A DNA stretch of 19,544 nt from Bacteroidota bacterium. Its GTDB lineage: Bacteria; Bacteroidota; Bacteroidia; Bacteroidales; CAJPTX01. The notes below the pieces were generated by a model that was not told where the DNA came from, ran no database searches, and saw only the letters and a program-made list of their open reading frames with translations. Positions 6,370-13,825 of the stretch are shown here, piece by piece. Every line of letters begins with the position of its first letter. Within the stretch, counting starts at the first letter, position 1. A program made the position numbers and the translations under genes. The DNA lies in the NCBI GenBank assembly GCA_002748015.1, contig PDRH01000038.1, positions 1 to 19,544 on the forward strand, read 5' to 3'.

Positions 6370-6993
6370 ATGGCAGGAATTATAGGACGTAAGGTCGGCA
6401 TGACCTCGGTTTTCGATGCGGAGGGGCGTAACATCCCCTGCACGGTGATCGAGGCTGGGCCGTGCGTGGTTACGCAGGTTCGCACCGTGGAGAAGGATGG
6501 GTATTCGGCGCTGCAGCTGGCCTTCGACGAGAAGAAGGAGAAGCGTACGACCAAGCCGATGCAGGGGCACTTCGCTAAGGCGAACACTACGCCCAAGCGC
6601 TTCTTGGCGGAGTTCAAGGAGTGGGAGAAGGAGTACGCGCTGGGCGACGTACTCGAGCTTTCGGATGTGATTTCGGAGGATGTACAGTGGGTAGATATCG
6701 TGGGGGTATCGAAGGGTAAGGGCTTCCAGGGCGTTGTTCGCCGCCACGGTTTCGGTGGTGTGGGCCAGTCGACCCACGGTCAGCACAACCGCCAGCGTGC
6801 TCCAGGTTCGCTGGGTGGGTCTTCGTACCCGAGCCGCGTATTCCCGGGCTTGCGTATGGCGGGCCGCATGGGTGGCCAGAAGGTTACGGTTTCGAACCTG
6901 AAGGTGCTGCGTGTTATCCCCGAGTCGAATCTGCTCTTGGTGAAGGGGTCTATCCCCGGCGCTAAGGGTTCGTATCTCATCATTAAAAAGTAG
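6370..6993 (+). CDS. rplC: 50S ribosomal protein L3
   Basis: The ATG at 6370 (MAGIIGRKVGMT) is chosen because it gives the normal L3 N-terminus and has AGGAG about 9 nt upstream; an in-frame ATG at 6319 lies inside rpsJ. The 207-aa product has the L3 core around the peptidyl transferase centre: GKGFQGVVRRHGFGG (116-130) and the loop RAPGSLGGSSYPSRVFPGLR (143-162). In E. coli this loop carries Gln150, methylated by PrmB; here GSLGGSSYP has no Gln, as I recall for other Bacteroidota. L3 starts 50S assembly together with L4, L22 and L24. It lies 25 nt after rpsJ and 8 nt before rplD. Confidence 0.97.
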   Translation: MAGIIGRKVGMTSVFDAEGRNIPCTVIEAGPCVVTQVRTVEKDGYSALQLAFDEKKEKRTTKPMQGHFAKANTTPKRFLAEFKEWEKEYALGDVLELSDVISEDVQWVDIVGVSKGKGFQGVVRRHGFGGVGQSTHGQHNRQRAPGSLGGSSYPSRVFPGLRMAGRMGGQKVTVSNLKVLRVIPESNLLLVKGSIPGAKGSYLIIKK

Positions 6994-7001
6994 GACTAGG
7001 C

Positions 7002-7634
7002 ATGGAATTGAAAGTTTTGAGCCAAAGCGGCTCGGAGACGGGGCGAGTTGTAGCGTTGCCTGACTCTATTTTTGGTGTGGAGCCGAATGACCACGTGATC
7101 TACCTGGACGTGAAGCAGTTCTTGGCCAACCGTCGCCACGGTACGCACAAGACCAAGGAGCGTAGCGAGATGTCGGGTAGTACCCGCAAGCTGGTTCGCC
7201 AGAAGGGTACGGGTGGCGCGCGTAAGGGTGATATCAACTCGCCGATTCTGCGCGGTGGTGCTCGGGTTTTCGGCCCGCAGCCCCGTAGCTACCGCTTCAA
7301 GCTGAACAAGAAGGTGAAGGATCTGGCCCGTCGTAGCGCATTGACCTACAAGGCCTTGAGCGAGAACATCGTGGTGGTTGAGGATTTCGATTTTGAGGTT
7401 CCGAAGACCAAGGCGATGCTGGCGATCTGCAAGAGCCTTAATATAGACACGAAAAAGGCTCTCTTTGTATTGCCGGGTGAGAATAAAAACGTATATTTGT
7501 CGGCTAGAAACGTGAAGAGGCTTCATGTGCTGCCTGCGCAACAACTGAACACTTACAGTGTGGTTGATGCACAGGTTTTGGTGTTGACAGAGAGTGCGGT
7601 CTCGGCGTTGGGTAGCTTGTTTGAAGAGAAATAA
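7002..7634 (+). CDS. rplD: 50S ribosomal protein L4
   Basis: At 210 aa this is a standard L4. The long internal loop that lines the peptide exit tunnel is at about 62-98, with RQKGTGGARKGDINSP (66-81) corresponding to the KGTGRAR segment where macrolide-resistance changes occur in other bacteria; the key Lys is present. The globular C-terminal part follows (DLARRSALTYKALSENIVVV). In E. coli L4 represses its own operon; the leader used there is not visible here. It is 8 nt after rplC and 12 nt before rplW. Confidence 0.97.
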   Translation: MELKVLSQSGSETGRVVALPDSIFGVEPNDHVIYLDVKQFLANRRHGTHKTKERSEMSGSTRKLVRQKGTGGARKGDINSPILRGGARVFGPQPRSYRFKLNKKVKDLARRSALTYKALSENIVVVEDFDFEVPKTKAMLAICKSLNIDTKKALFVLPGENKNVYLSARNVKRLHVLPAQQLNTYSVVDAQVLVLTESAVSALGSLFEEK

Positions 7635-7646
7635 CCGCATAGCGTA

Positions 7647-7973
7647 ATGAGTAGGATAAGTCGGATATTAGTACGCCCGCTGGTGACTGAGAAGATGAAC
7701 CGTCTGGAGGGGCGTCCGCCCAAGAAGGGCAAGGTTCAGCTGAACCAGTATGGGTTTATAGTAGACCGCAGTGCGAACCGGATAGAGATTCGCCGTGCGG
7801 TGGAGGAGTATTATGGTGTTACCGTTGTACGGGTTAACACGATGAACTATATGGGTAAGCGCCGTACTCGCTACACGAAGACGGGTCTGCTTTCCGGTCG
7901 TACGAAGGCCTTCAAGAAAGCGATAGTGACGCTCAAGGAGGGGGATAGTATTGACTTCTATAGCAATATCTAG
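7647..7973 (+). CDS. rplW: 50S ribosomal protein L23
   Basis: The 108-aa product is a slightly long L23, with the signature ILVRPLVTEKMNRLE near the N-terminus, QYGFIVDRSANRIEIRRAVE, the EYYGVTVVRVNTMN strand and the basic loop GKRRTRYTKTGLLSGRTKAF. The extra length lies mainly in a basic insertion around GRPPKKGKVQLNQ (22-34). L23 sits at the polypeptide exit of the 50S subunit and is the docking point for trigger factor and the signal recognition particle, and it contacts SecY, which is encoded in the same cluster. It starts 12 nt after rplD and ends 6 nt before rplB. Confidence 0.96.
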   Translation: MSRISRILVRPLVTEKMNRLEGRPPKKGKVQLNQYGFIVDRSANRIEIRRAVEEYYGVTVVRVNTMNYMGKRRTRYTKTGLLSGRTKAFKKAIVTLKEGDSIDFYSNI

Positions 7974-7979
7974 GAAGAG

Positions 7980-8807
7980 ATGGCAGTAAGGAAAATGAAG
8001 CCAGTTACACCTGGCCAGCGTCATAAGGTGATCAGCACCTTCGATGAGATAACCACTTCGAAGCCTGAGAAGAGCCTACTTGCGCCCCTCAAGAAGAGCG
8101 GGGGGCGAAACAACTCCGGTAAGATGACCGTCCGCAACATCGGTGGTGGGCACAAGCGTCGTTACCGTATTATCGATTTTGACCGCGAGCGTGAGGGGCA
8201 GGTGGCAACGGTGAAGACCATTGAGTACGATCCGAACCGCTCTGCCCGTATTGCGCTTGTTTGCTACCGCGACGGCGAGAAGCGCTACATCGTGGCGCCG
8301 CACGGCATCAAGGTGGGCCAGGAGATTGTGTCTGGTCGTGGTGCTGAGCCGGAGGTGGGCAATACGCTCTACCTGGCTGATATCCCGCTGGGTACGGTTG
8401 TGCACAACGTGGAGCTGCATCCTGGCCGTGGCGCGGTCATCGCGCGTAGCGCTGGTACTAGCGCCGTGCTGCTTTCCCGCGAGGGCAAGTATGCGCAGCT
8501 GCGTCTGCCTAGCGGCGAGGTGCGCATGGTGCTGCTGACCTGCAAGGCGACCATCGGCGAGGTGTCGAATAAGGACCACGCGTTGCAGAAGTCGGGTAAG
8601 GCGGGCCGTAGCCGCTGGCTGGGGCGCCGTCCTCGGGTTCGTGGTGTGGCGATGAACCCTGTAGATCACCCGATGGGTGGTGGTGAGGGTAAGTCCTCGG
8701 GTGGGCATCCCCGCTCGCGTAAGGGCTTGCTGGCTAAGGGTTACAAGACGCGTAAGCGTAAGAACCCGTCGAGTAAGTTCATTGTGGAGAGGCGCAAACG
8801 TAAATAG
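7980..8807 (+). CDS. rplB: 50S ribosomal protein L2
   Basis: The 275-aa protein has the complete L2 layout: N-terminal basic tail, GGRNNSGKMTVRNIGGGHKR (41-60), OB and SH3-like domains, and the C-terminal MNPVDHPMGGGEG (225-237) close to the peptidyl transferase centre. His230 is probably the counterpart of E. coli His229. The second His of the common DHPHGGGEG motif is Met232, a variant I recall as usual in Bacteroidota. L2 is needed for subunit joining and for shaping the active site. It sits 6 nt after rplW and 21 nt before rpsS. Confidence 0.98.
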   Translation: MAVRKMKPVTPGQRHKVISTFDEITTSKPEKSLLAPLKKSGGRNNSGKMTVRNIGGGHKRRYRIIDFDREREGQVATVKTIEYDPNRSARIALVCYRDGEKRYIVAPHGIKVGQEIVSGRGAEPEVGNTLYLADIPLGTVVHNVELHPGRGAVIARSAGTSAVLLSREGKYAQLRLPSGEVRMVLLTCKATIGEVSNKDHALQKSGKAGRSRWLGRRPRVRGVAMNPVDHPMGGGEGKSSGGHPRSRKGLLAKGYKTRKRKNPSSKFIVERRKRK

Positions 8808-8828
8808 GCGTTAGGAAAGGAATAGAAT

Positions 8829-9098
8829 ATGAGTAGATCACTTAAGAAGGGTCCCTTTATCGCCTATAAGCTGGAGCGTCGGATCCTCGAGATGAATTCG
8901 GGTGCGAAGAAGAAGGCAGTGCTGAAGACGTGGTCGCGTGCTTCGATGATTTCGCCTGACTTCGTGGGGCACACGATAGCGGTTCATAATGGTAACAAGT
9001 TCATCCCGGTGTACATTACGGAGAACATGGTGGGGCATAAGCTCGGTGAGTTTGCCCCGACGCGTACCTTCCGTGGCCACTCGGGCAACCGTAAGTAG
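8829..9098 (+). CDS. rpsS: 30S ribosomal protein S19
   Basis: The 89-aa protein is S19 by its whole length: MSRSLKKGPFIAYKL at the N-terminus, LKTWSRASMISPDFVGHTI (32-50) and HKLGEFAPTRTFRGHSG at the C-terminus. It forms a head-tip complex with S13 and contacts the 50S subunit and the A-site tRNA. The start has AAAGGAATAGAAT just upstream, a reasonable Shine-Dalgarno sequence. It lies 21 nt after rplB and 27 nt before rplV. Confidence 0.98.
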   Translation: MSRSLKKGPFIAYKLERRILEMNSGAKKKAVLKTWSRASMISPDFVGHTIAVHNGNKFIPVYITENMVGHKLGEFAPTRTFRGHSGNRK

Positions 9099-9125
9099 TC
9101 ATCCGCGTAAATAGGAGCAATTGAT

Positions 9126-9578
9126 ATGGGAAAAAGGAAAGCGATAAGCGCGGCGGCTCGTAAGGAGGCCAAGATGGCGCGCTCTGAGGCGATTTTGCGG
9201 CACTGCCCGCTGTCGCCCCGCAAGGTTCGCCTGGTGGCCGATATGGTTCGCCGAGTGGAGGTCAGCCGCGCACTGAGCATGCTGCGTTACGATAGCCATG
9301 GCGGTGCGCCCTACGTGGAGAAGGTGCTGCTGAGCGCTGTGAACAACTGGGAGCAGAAGCATCCTGGCGTTTCGCCGGAGGATGTGGTGCTCGAGGTGAA
9401 GACGATAATGGTGGATGAGGGGCGTACGCTCAAGCGTATTCGTCCGCGCGCCCAGGGCCGTGCGAACCGGATCTTGAAGCGTTCTTGCCACATTTATGTT
9501 GAGGTTGCCGAGCGTGCGGCAGCGGAGGCGAAGGATGCGCCGGCTGCTGCTGAGGCCAAGGAAAAAGTAACGGAGTAG
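9126..9578 (+). CDS. rplV: 50S ribosomal protein L22 with Ala/Glu/Lys-rich tail
   Basis: The L22 core covers about residues 20-128: LSPRKVRLVADMVRRVEVSR (29-48), NNWEQKHPG and the tunnel hairpin TLKRIRPRAQGRANRILKRS (101-120), where macrolide-resistance changes occur in other bacteria. After CHIYVEVAER a tail of about 20 residues (131-150) rich in Ala, Glu and Lys follows, so the protein is 150 aa against roughly 110-135 for most L22. The tail is probably disordered at the 50S surface. The start has AGGAG 10 nt upstream. It ends 6 nt before rpsC. Confidence 0.96.
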   Translation: MGKRKAISAAARKEAKMARSEAILRHCPLSPRKVRLVADMVRRVEVSRALSMLRYDSHGGAPYVEKVLLSAVNNWEQKHPGVSPEDVVLEVKTIMVDEGRTLKRIRPRAQGRANRILKRSCHIYVEVAERAAAEAKDAPAAAEAKEKVTE

Positions 9579-9584
9579 TCGAGT

Positions 9585-10331
9585 ATGGGACAGAAAGTAA
9601 ATCCGATAAGCAACCGTCTGGGCATCATCCGGGGTTGGGATTCGAATTGGTTCGGGGGGAATGATTACTCCCAAAAGCTGGTTGAGGACGATAAGATTCG
9701 TCGCTATCTGAAGGTGCGTCTGGCGCGTGCAGGCGTTTCGCGCGTGGTGATAGAGCGTACGCTCAAGCTGCTGACCGTGACCATCTACACGTCTCGTCCT
9801 GGCACGATTATCGGTCGTGGTGGGCAGGAGGTGGACACGCTCCGTGGTGAGCTGTGCCGCCTGACGGAGAAGGATGTGCAGATAAACATCTTCGAGGTGA
9901 AGCGCCCGGAGCTGGATGCGCAGCTGGTGGCAGAGAACGTGGCCCGTTCGCTGGAGGGGCGTGCATCTTTCCGCCGTGCGCTGAAGATGGCCATCGGTTC
10001 AACGATGCGTATGGGGGCTGAGGGGATTAAGATCCAGGTGGCTGGTAGGCTTGGTGGGGCTGAGATGGCTCGTACCGAGACGATGAAGGAGGGGCGTATC
10101 CCCTTGCATACCTTCCGTGCGGATATCGACTATGCGCTCTGCGAGGCGCTGACGAAGGTTGGTATCATCGGTGTGAAGGTATGGATATGTAAGGGTGAGG
10201 TTTACGGTAAGCGTGACCTTTCACCGAATGTGGGGGCAAGTCAGGGTAGCGGTGGCCAGGGCCGTCCGCAGCGCGGTGGTCGTCGTGATGGTCGTCGTGC
10301 GCCTCGTAACCCCCGACAGAACGATAAATAA
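9585..10331 (+). CDS. rpsC: 30S ribosomal protein S3 with Gly/Arg-rich tail
   Basis: The 248-aa product starts MGQKVNPISNRLGIIRGWDS as S3 proteins of this phylum do. The KH domain is clear, with IIGRGG (75-80), followed by the C-terminal S3 domain containing GRLGGAEMARTETMKEGRIP (154-173) and GVKVWICKGE. S3 lines the mRNA entry channel and helps the ribosome helicase. After residue 217 a tail of about 30 residues rich in Gly, Arg, Gln and Pro follows, longer than in E. coli and probably flexible and RNA binding. It starts 6 nt after rplV and ends 10 nt before rplP. Confidence 0.97.
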   Translation: MGQKVNPISNRLGIIRGWDSNWFGGNDYSQKLVEDDKIRRYLKVRLARAGVSRVVIERTLKLLTVTIYTSRPGTIIGRGGQEVDTLRGELCRLTEKDVQINIFEVKRPELDAQLVAENVARSLEGRASFRRALKMAIGSTMRMGAEGIKIQVAGRLGGAEMARTETMKEGRIPLHTFRADIDYALCEALTKVGIIGVKVWICKGEVYGKRDLSPNVGASQGSGGQGRPQRGGRRDGRRAPRNPRQNDK

Positions 10332-10341
10332 GGTCTAAGCG

Positions 10342-10779
10342 ATGCTACAACCGAAGAAGACAAAGTACAGGAAGGTCCAGAAGGGTCGGATGAAGGGTAT
10401 TGCCCACCGTGGCAACCAGCTGGCATTCGGTTCTTTCGGTATAAAGACGATGGAGAAGGCCTGGATTACCGGTCGTCAGATTGAGGCTGCCCGTCAGGCC
10501 GTAACGCGCTACATGAAGCGTGAGGGTAAGATCTGGATTCGTATTTTCCCCGATAAGCCGATTACCAGCAAGCCGGCTGAGGTTCGTATGGGTAAGGGTA
10601 AGGGTGCACCGGAGGGCTTTGTTGCGCCGGTAACCCCAGGCCGTATTATCCTGGAGGCAGATGGTGTACCTTTCGAGGTGGCCAAGGAGGCTTTGCGCCT
10701 TGCAGCCCAGAAGTTGCCCGTGGTGACGAAGTTGGTGGTACGTAGGGATTACACTGAAAAAGACGTATTTACGAAATGA
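10342..10779 (+). CDS. rplP: 50S ribosomal protein L16
   Basis: The 145-aa protein is L16: MLQPKKTKYRKVQKGRMKG at the N-terminus, the FGIKTMEKAWITGRQIEAAR helix (32-51), and EVRMGKGKGAPEGFVAPVTP (80-99), where Arg82 matches the arginine hydroxylated in E. coli L16. L16 organises the A-site region of the 50S subunit and joins late in assembly. The stop (TGA) overlaps the ATG of rpmC by 4 nt, which implies coupled translation. It lies 10 nt after rpsC. Confidence 0.98.
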   Translation: MLQPKKTKYRKVQKGRMKGIAHRGNQLAFGSFGIKTMEKAWITGRQIEAARQAVTRYMKREGKIWIRIFPDKPITSKPAEVRMGKGKGAPEGFVAPVTPGRIILEADGVPFEVAKEALRLAAQKLPVVTKLVVRRDYTEKDVFTK

Positions 10780-10973
10780 AATCAGCAGAGATAAGGGAGC
10801 TCTCTCTGGAGGAGCTGGAGGAGCGCATAGAGGCGGAGCGTGAGCATCTGCACCATTTGCAGATGAACCATGCCGTGTCGCCGCTGGAGAACCCGATGCA
10901 GCTTCGTGTGGCGAAGAAGAATATCGCTCGTATGCTGACGATTTTGACCGAGCGTCGCTCGGCAGAGAAATAG
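10776..10973 (+). CDS. rpmC: 50S ribosomal protein L29
   Basis: A 65-aa, two-helix protein typical of L29: MKSAEIRELSLEELEERIEA, then a long charged helix and NPMQLRVAKKNIARMLTILT (39-58). L29 sits beside L23 at the exit tunnel and helps form the docking site for targeting factors. The ATG overlaps the rplP stop (ATGA), the tightest coupling in the cluster. It is followed after 17 nt by rpsQ. Confidence 0.97.
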   Translation: MKSAEIRELSLEELEERIEAEREHLHHLQMNHAVSPLENPMQLRVAKKNIARMLTILTERRSAEK

Positions 10974-10990
10974 AAAGGAGATAGGGAAGC

Positions 10991-11260
10991 ATGGAAGAAC
11001 AGCAAGTGGCTAGGAATCTCCGCAAGGAGCGCCAGGGTGTAGTGGTGAGCGACAAGATGGATAAGTCGGTCATCGTGGCCGTGGAGCGCCGCGTGAAGCA
11101 CCCGAAGTACGGTAAGTTTGTGCACCGTACGACCCGGTTCTGCGCTCATGATGAGAAGAATGAGTGCGGCGTGGGCGATGTGGTTCGTATAATGGAGACG
11201 CGTCCGTTGAGCAAGACGAAGTGCTGGCGCGTGGTGGAAATCATCGAGAAGGCTAAGTAG
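10991..11260 (+). CDS. rpsQ: 30S ribosomal protein S17
   Basis: The 89-aa OB-fold protein carries the S17 signature: ARNLRKERQGVVVSDKMDKS (8-27), RRVKHPKYGKFVHRTTRF (33-50) and GDVVRIMETRPLSKTKCWRV (60-79). It binds 16S rRNA in the body of the 30S subunit early in assembly. The start has GAAAGGAGATAGGGAAGC just upstream, one of the stronger ribosome binding sites in the cluster. Only 3 nt separate it from rplN. Confidence 0.98.
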   Translation: MEEQQVARNLRKERQGVVVSDKMDKSVIVAVERRVKHPKYGKFVHRTTRFCAHDEKNECGVGDVVRIMETRPLSKTKCWRVVEIIEKAK

Positions 11261-11263
11261 GTT

Positions 11264-11629
11264 ATGATACAGCAAGAGAGTCGACTGATGGTTGCCGACA
11301 ACAGCGGGGCGAAGGAGGTACTTTGCATCCGCGTGTTGGGTGGCACGAAGAAGCGCTACGCAACGATAGGTGACAAGATAGTTGTCACGGTGAAGAATGC
11401 CATCCCGAGCGGCGATGCCAAGAAGGGTACCGTTAGCAAGGCAGTGGTTGTCCGCGTGAAGAAGGAGATACGCCGGCCCGATGGTTCGTACATTCGTTTT
11501 GATGAGAACGCTTGCGTTCTGCTGAAGAACGATGGCGAGATTCGTGGGACTCGTATTTTCGGCCCGGTGGCGCGTGAGCTGCGCGATGGGTATATGAAGA
11601 TTGTATCACTGGCGCCGGAGGTGCTTTAA
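11264..11629 (+). CDS. rplN: 50S ribosomal protein L14
   Basis: The 121-aa product is L14 along its full length: MIQQESRLMVADNSGAKEVL at the N-terminus, VVRVKKEIRRPDGSYIRFDE (62-81), and GTRIFGPVARELR near the C-terminus. L14 lies at the subunit interface, contacts 16S helix 14 and is the binding site of the silencing factor RsfS. It starts 3 nt after the rpsQ stop, so it is probably translated by the same ribosomes; its upstream sequence lies inside rpsQ and has no strong Shine-Dalgarno motif. Confidence 0.98.
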   Translation: MIQQESRLMVADNSGAKEVLCIRVLGGTKKRYATIGDKIVVTVKNAIPSGDAKKGTVSKAVVVRVKKEIRRPDGSYIRFDENACVLLKNDGEIRGTRIFGPVARELRDGYMKIVSLAPEVL

Positions 11630-11641
11630 GGATTATATGTG

Positions 11642-11962
11642 ATGAAGAGATTGCACATCCGTAAGGGCGATATGGTCTACGTGACGACTGGTCGTGACCG
11701 TGGCGCCAAGGGGAAGGTACTGGCCGTTTTCCCGAAGAGGGATAGGGCTATAGTAGAGGGTGTAAACATGGTGAAGAAGCATGTGAAGCCTAATGCTCAG
11801 AATACCCAGGGGGGTATCGTGGAGCAGGAGGCGGCCATTCATGTTTCCAACCTCATGCTTTTGGACCCGGAGAGTGGCGAGCCGACGCGTATAGGTCGCC
11901 GTCGTAACGAGGAGGGGAAGCTGGTGCGCTACTCCAAGAAATCTAACAGGGAGATTAAGTAA
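11642..11962 (+). CDS. rplX: 50S ribosomal protein L24
   Basis: I place the start at the ATG at 11642 (MKRLHIRKGDMVYV), with AAGGA about 8 nt upstream. A GTG one codon earlier would add only one Met, and the ATG at 11637 is in another frame and hits TGA at once. The 106-aa protein contains the KOW motif (KGDMVYVTTGRDRGAKGKVL) and the VEGVNMVKKHVKPN and QGGIVEQEAAIHVSNLML segments of L24, a primary 50S assembly initiator. The stop TAA overlaps the rplE ATG by one base (TAATG). Confidence 0.96.
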   Translation: MKRLHIRKGDMVYVTTGRDRGAKGKVLAVFPKRDRAIVEGVNMVKKHVKPNAQNTQGGIVEQEAAIHVSNLMLLDPESGEPTRIGRRRNEEGKLVRYSKKSNREIK

Positions 11963-12522
11963 TGCAGTATAAGCCAGAGTTGCGCAAGCAGTATGAGGAG
12001 CAGATTGTGCCTGCGCTGACTAAGAGTTTTGGCTACACGAGTAGCATGCAGGTGCCTCGCCTGGTGAAGATTGTGCTGAACCAGGGGGTAGGTCGTGCGA
12101 CTGAGGACCGTAAGCTGGTAGAGCAGGCCCAGGCCGAGCTGACGCAGATCGCCGGCCAGAAGGCTGTGATCACGAAGGCGAAGAAGGACATTTCTAACTT
12201 CAAGCTGCGTAAGGGCATGCCGATAGGGACTACGGTTACGCTGCGTCGCGACCGGATGTATGAGTTCCTGGATCGTCTGATTAACGTGTCCTTGCCTCGT
12301 ATCCGTGACTTCCATGGTGTATCTGAGAACCTGGATGGTCAGGGTAACTATACGCTTGGTATTTCGGAGCAGATTCTCTTCCCGGAGATAGACATTGACA
12401 AGATCAATCGTCTGATGGGTGTAGAGGTAACCTTCGTAACCACGGCGAAGACGGATCAGGAGGGGTATGCGCTGCTGAAGGAGTTCGGCATACCGTTTAA
12501 GAATGCAAAAAAGAGCGAGTAG
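11962..12522 (+). CDS. rplE: 50S ribosomal protein L5
   Basis: The 186-aa protein matches L5: VPRLVKIVLNQGVGRATEDR (30-49), GQKAVITKAKKDISNFKLRK, GTTVTLRRDRMYEFLDRLIN and GNYTLGISEQILFPEIDIDK. L5 binds 5S rRNA, forms the central protuberance with L18 and contacts S13 in the 30S head and the P-site tRNA. Start and stop both abut neighbours: TAATG with rplX, and TAG directly followed by the rpsN ATG, so this block is probably translated in a coupled way. Confidence 0.98.
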   Translation: MQYKPELRKQYEEQIVPALTKSFGYTSSMQVPRLVKIVLNQGVGRATEDRKLVEQAQAELTQIAGQKAVITKAKKDISNFKLRKGMPIGTTVTLRRDRMYEFLDRLINVSLPRIRDFHGVSENLDGQGNYTLGISEQILFPEIDIDKINRLMGVEVTFVTTAKTDQEGYALLKEFGIPFKNAKKSE

Positions 12523-12792
12523 ATGGCAAAGGAGTCGATGAAGGCGCGCCAGGCGCGCCGCGAGAAGATGGTAGCCCGCTACGCTGAGAAGCGTGCCCGC
12601 CTGAAGGCGGAGGGCGATTACGAGGGGCTGCAGAAGCTCCCGCGCGATGCGAGCCCTGTGCGGCTGCATAGCCGTTGCAAGATTACGGGTCGCCCTCGTG
12701 GCTATATGCGCCAGTTTGGCATAAGCCGTATCACCTTCCGTGAGATGGCCTCGCAGGGGCTGATTCCTGGTGTGAAGAAGGCTAGCTGGTAG
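12523..12792 (+). CDS. rpsN: 30S ribosomal protein S14, zinc-free long form
   Basis: At 89 aa this is the long S14 type. It has SPVRLHSRCKITGRPRGYMR (44-63) and QFGISRITFREMASQGLIPG, the S14 signature, but only one cysteine (C52) and no CxxC pairs, so it does not bind zinc. S14 joins late to the 30S head near S3 and S10. The ATG follows the rplE stop with no gap, and any Shine-Dalgarno sequence would lie inside rplE; translation re-initiation is likely. It ends 24 nt before rpsH. Confidence 0.97.
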   Translation: MAKESMKARQARREKMVARYAEKRARLKAEGDYEGLQKLPRDASPVRLHSRCKITGRPRGYMRQFGISRITFREMASQGLIPGVKKASW

Positions 12793-12816
12793 TCAATAAT
12801 TAGGAGGAAGAATAAG

Positions 12817-13215
12817 ATGCTAACGGATCCCATAGCAGACTACCTGACGCGTATACGCAACGCCGTTCGTGCGGGTCATAGGGTAGTGGAGATTCCCTCT
12901 TCGAAGATGAAGCGTGATATGACGCGGATACTCTTTGATCAGGGTTACATACTGAATTACAAGTTCGAGGATGATGGCCGTAGCGGCATTATCAAGATAG
13001 CCCTGCGCATCGATCCCCGCACGAAGCAGAATGCGATCAAGCAGCTCAAGCGTATTAGCCGCCCGGGGCTTCGCCAGTACCGTAGTGCTGACAAGTTGCC
13101 GCGCGTGCTCAATGGGCTGGGTATAGCAATTGTATCTACCTCGCAGGGTGTGATGACCGACAAGCTGGCCCGGAAGAAGGGTATCGGCGGCGAGGTGATC
13201 TGCGAGGTGTACTAG
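12817..13215 (+). CDS. rpsH: 30S ribosomal protein S8
   Basis: The 132-aa protein has the S8 layout: DPIADYLTRIRNAVRAGHRV (4-23), EIPSSKMKRDMTRILFDQGY, LKRISRPGLRQYRSADKLPR and the C-terminal GVMTDKLARKKGIGGEVICE. S8 binds the central domain of 16S rRNA; in E. coli it also represses the spc operon by binding its mRNA. The start has TAGGAGGAAG upstream, a near-perfect Shine-Dalgarno sequence, which is unusual for this phylum. It lies 24 nt after rpsN and 27 nt before rplF. Confidence 0.98.
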   Translation: MLTDPIADYLTRIRNAVRAGHRVVEIPSSKMKRDMTRILFDQGYILNYKFEDDGRSGIIKIALRIDPRTKQNAIKQLKRISRPGLRQYRSADKLPRVLNGLGIAIVSTSQGVMTDKLARKKGIGGEVICEVY

Positions 13216-13242
13216 TCATAGGATTACAATCAAAAGAAGGAA

Positions 13243-13797
13243 ATGTCTCGAATAGGAAAGAAACCTGTAAACTTACCAGCTGGGGTGGCCGTTTCGGTCG
13301 ACAAGGAGAATGTGGTAAGCGTCAAAGGGCCTCTTGGTGAGCTTTCGCAGAAGGTCGATCCCGACATTACTGTGGATGTGAAGGAAGGGGTAGTGGAGTT
13401 GACGCGTCCGACGGATCAGAAGCGCCATCGTAGCATGCACGGTCTTTACCGCGCGCTGATAAACAACATGGTGGTTGGCGTGTCGACTGGCTGGGAACTC
13501 CGGCAGGAGCTGATAGGTGTGGGTTATAAGGCAGAAGTTCAGGGTCAGATTCTAACGCTGAGCCTTGGTTTTTCGCACGATATCCAGATTCAGCTGCCGG
13601 CTGAGATTAAGGTTGAGGCAGAACAGGTACGCCGTGGTAACCCGATAGTTATTTTACGTTCGGCTGATAAGCAGCTGCTGGGTCAAGTGGCGGCTAAGAT
13701 TCGCTCTCTGCGTCCGCCGGAGCCTTACCGTGGGAAGGGTATTCGCTTTGTGGGTGAGGAGATTCGTCGTAAGGCAGGTAAGTCTGCGGGTGCGTAA
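13243..13797 (+). CDS. rplF: 50S ribosomal protein L6
   Basis: The 184-aa product is L6: MSRIGKKPVNLPAGVAVSVD at the N-terminus, VKGPLGELSQKVDPDITVDV, HGLYRALINNMVVGVSTGWE in the first repeat, and the C-terminal PEPYRGKGIRFVGEEIRRKA next to 23S helices of the GTPase-associated region. The two tandem alpha/beta domains typical of L6 are both complete. It lies near the sarcin-ricin loop and is needed for proper EF-G action. It is 27 nt after rpsH and 28 nt before rplR. Confidence 0.98.
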   Translation: MSRIGKKPVNLPAGVAVSVDKENVVSVKGPLGELSQKVDPDITVDVKEGVVELTRPTDQKRHRSMHGLYRALINNMVVGVSTGWELRQELIGVGYKAEVQGQILTLSLGFSHDIQIQLPAEIKVEAEQVRRGNPIVILRSADKQLLGQVAAKIRSLRPPEPYRGKGIRFVGEEIRRKAGKSAGA

Positions 13798-13825
13798 CGT
13801 ATTATAGGGAAATTGAGGTTATAAC

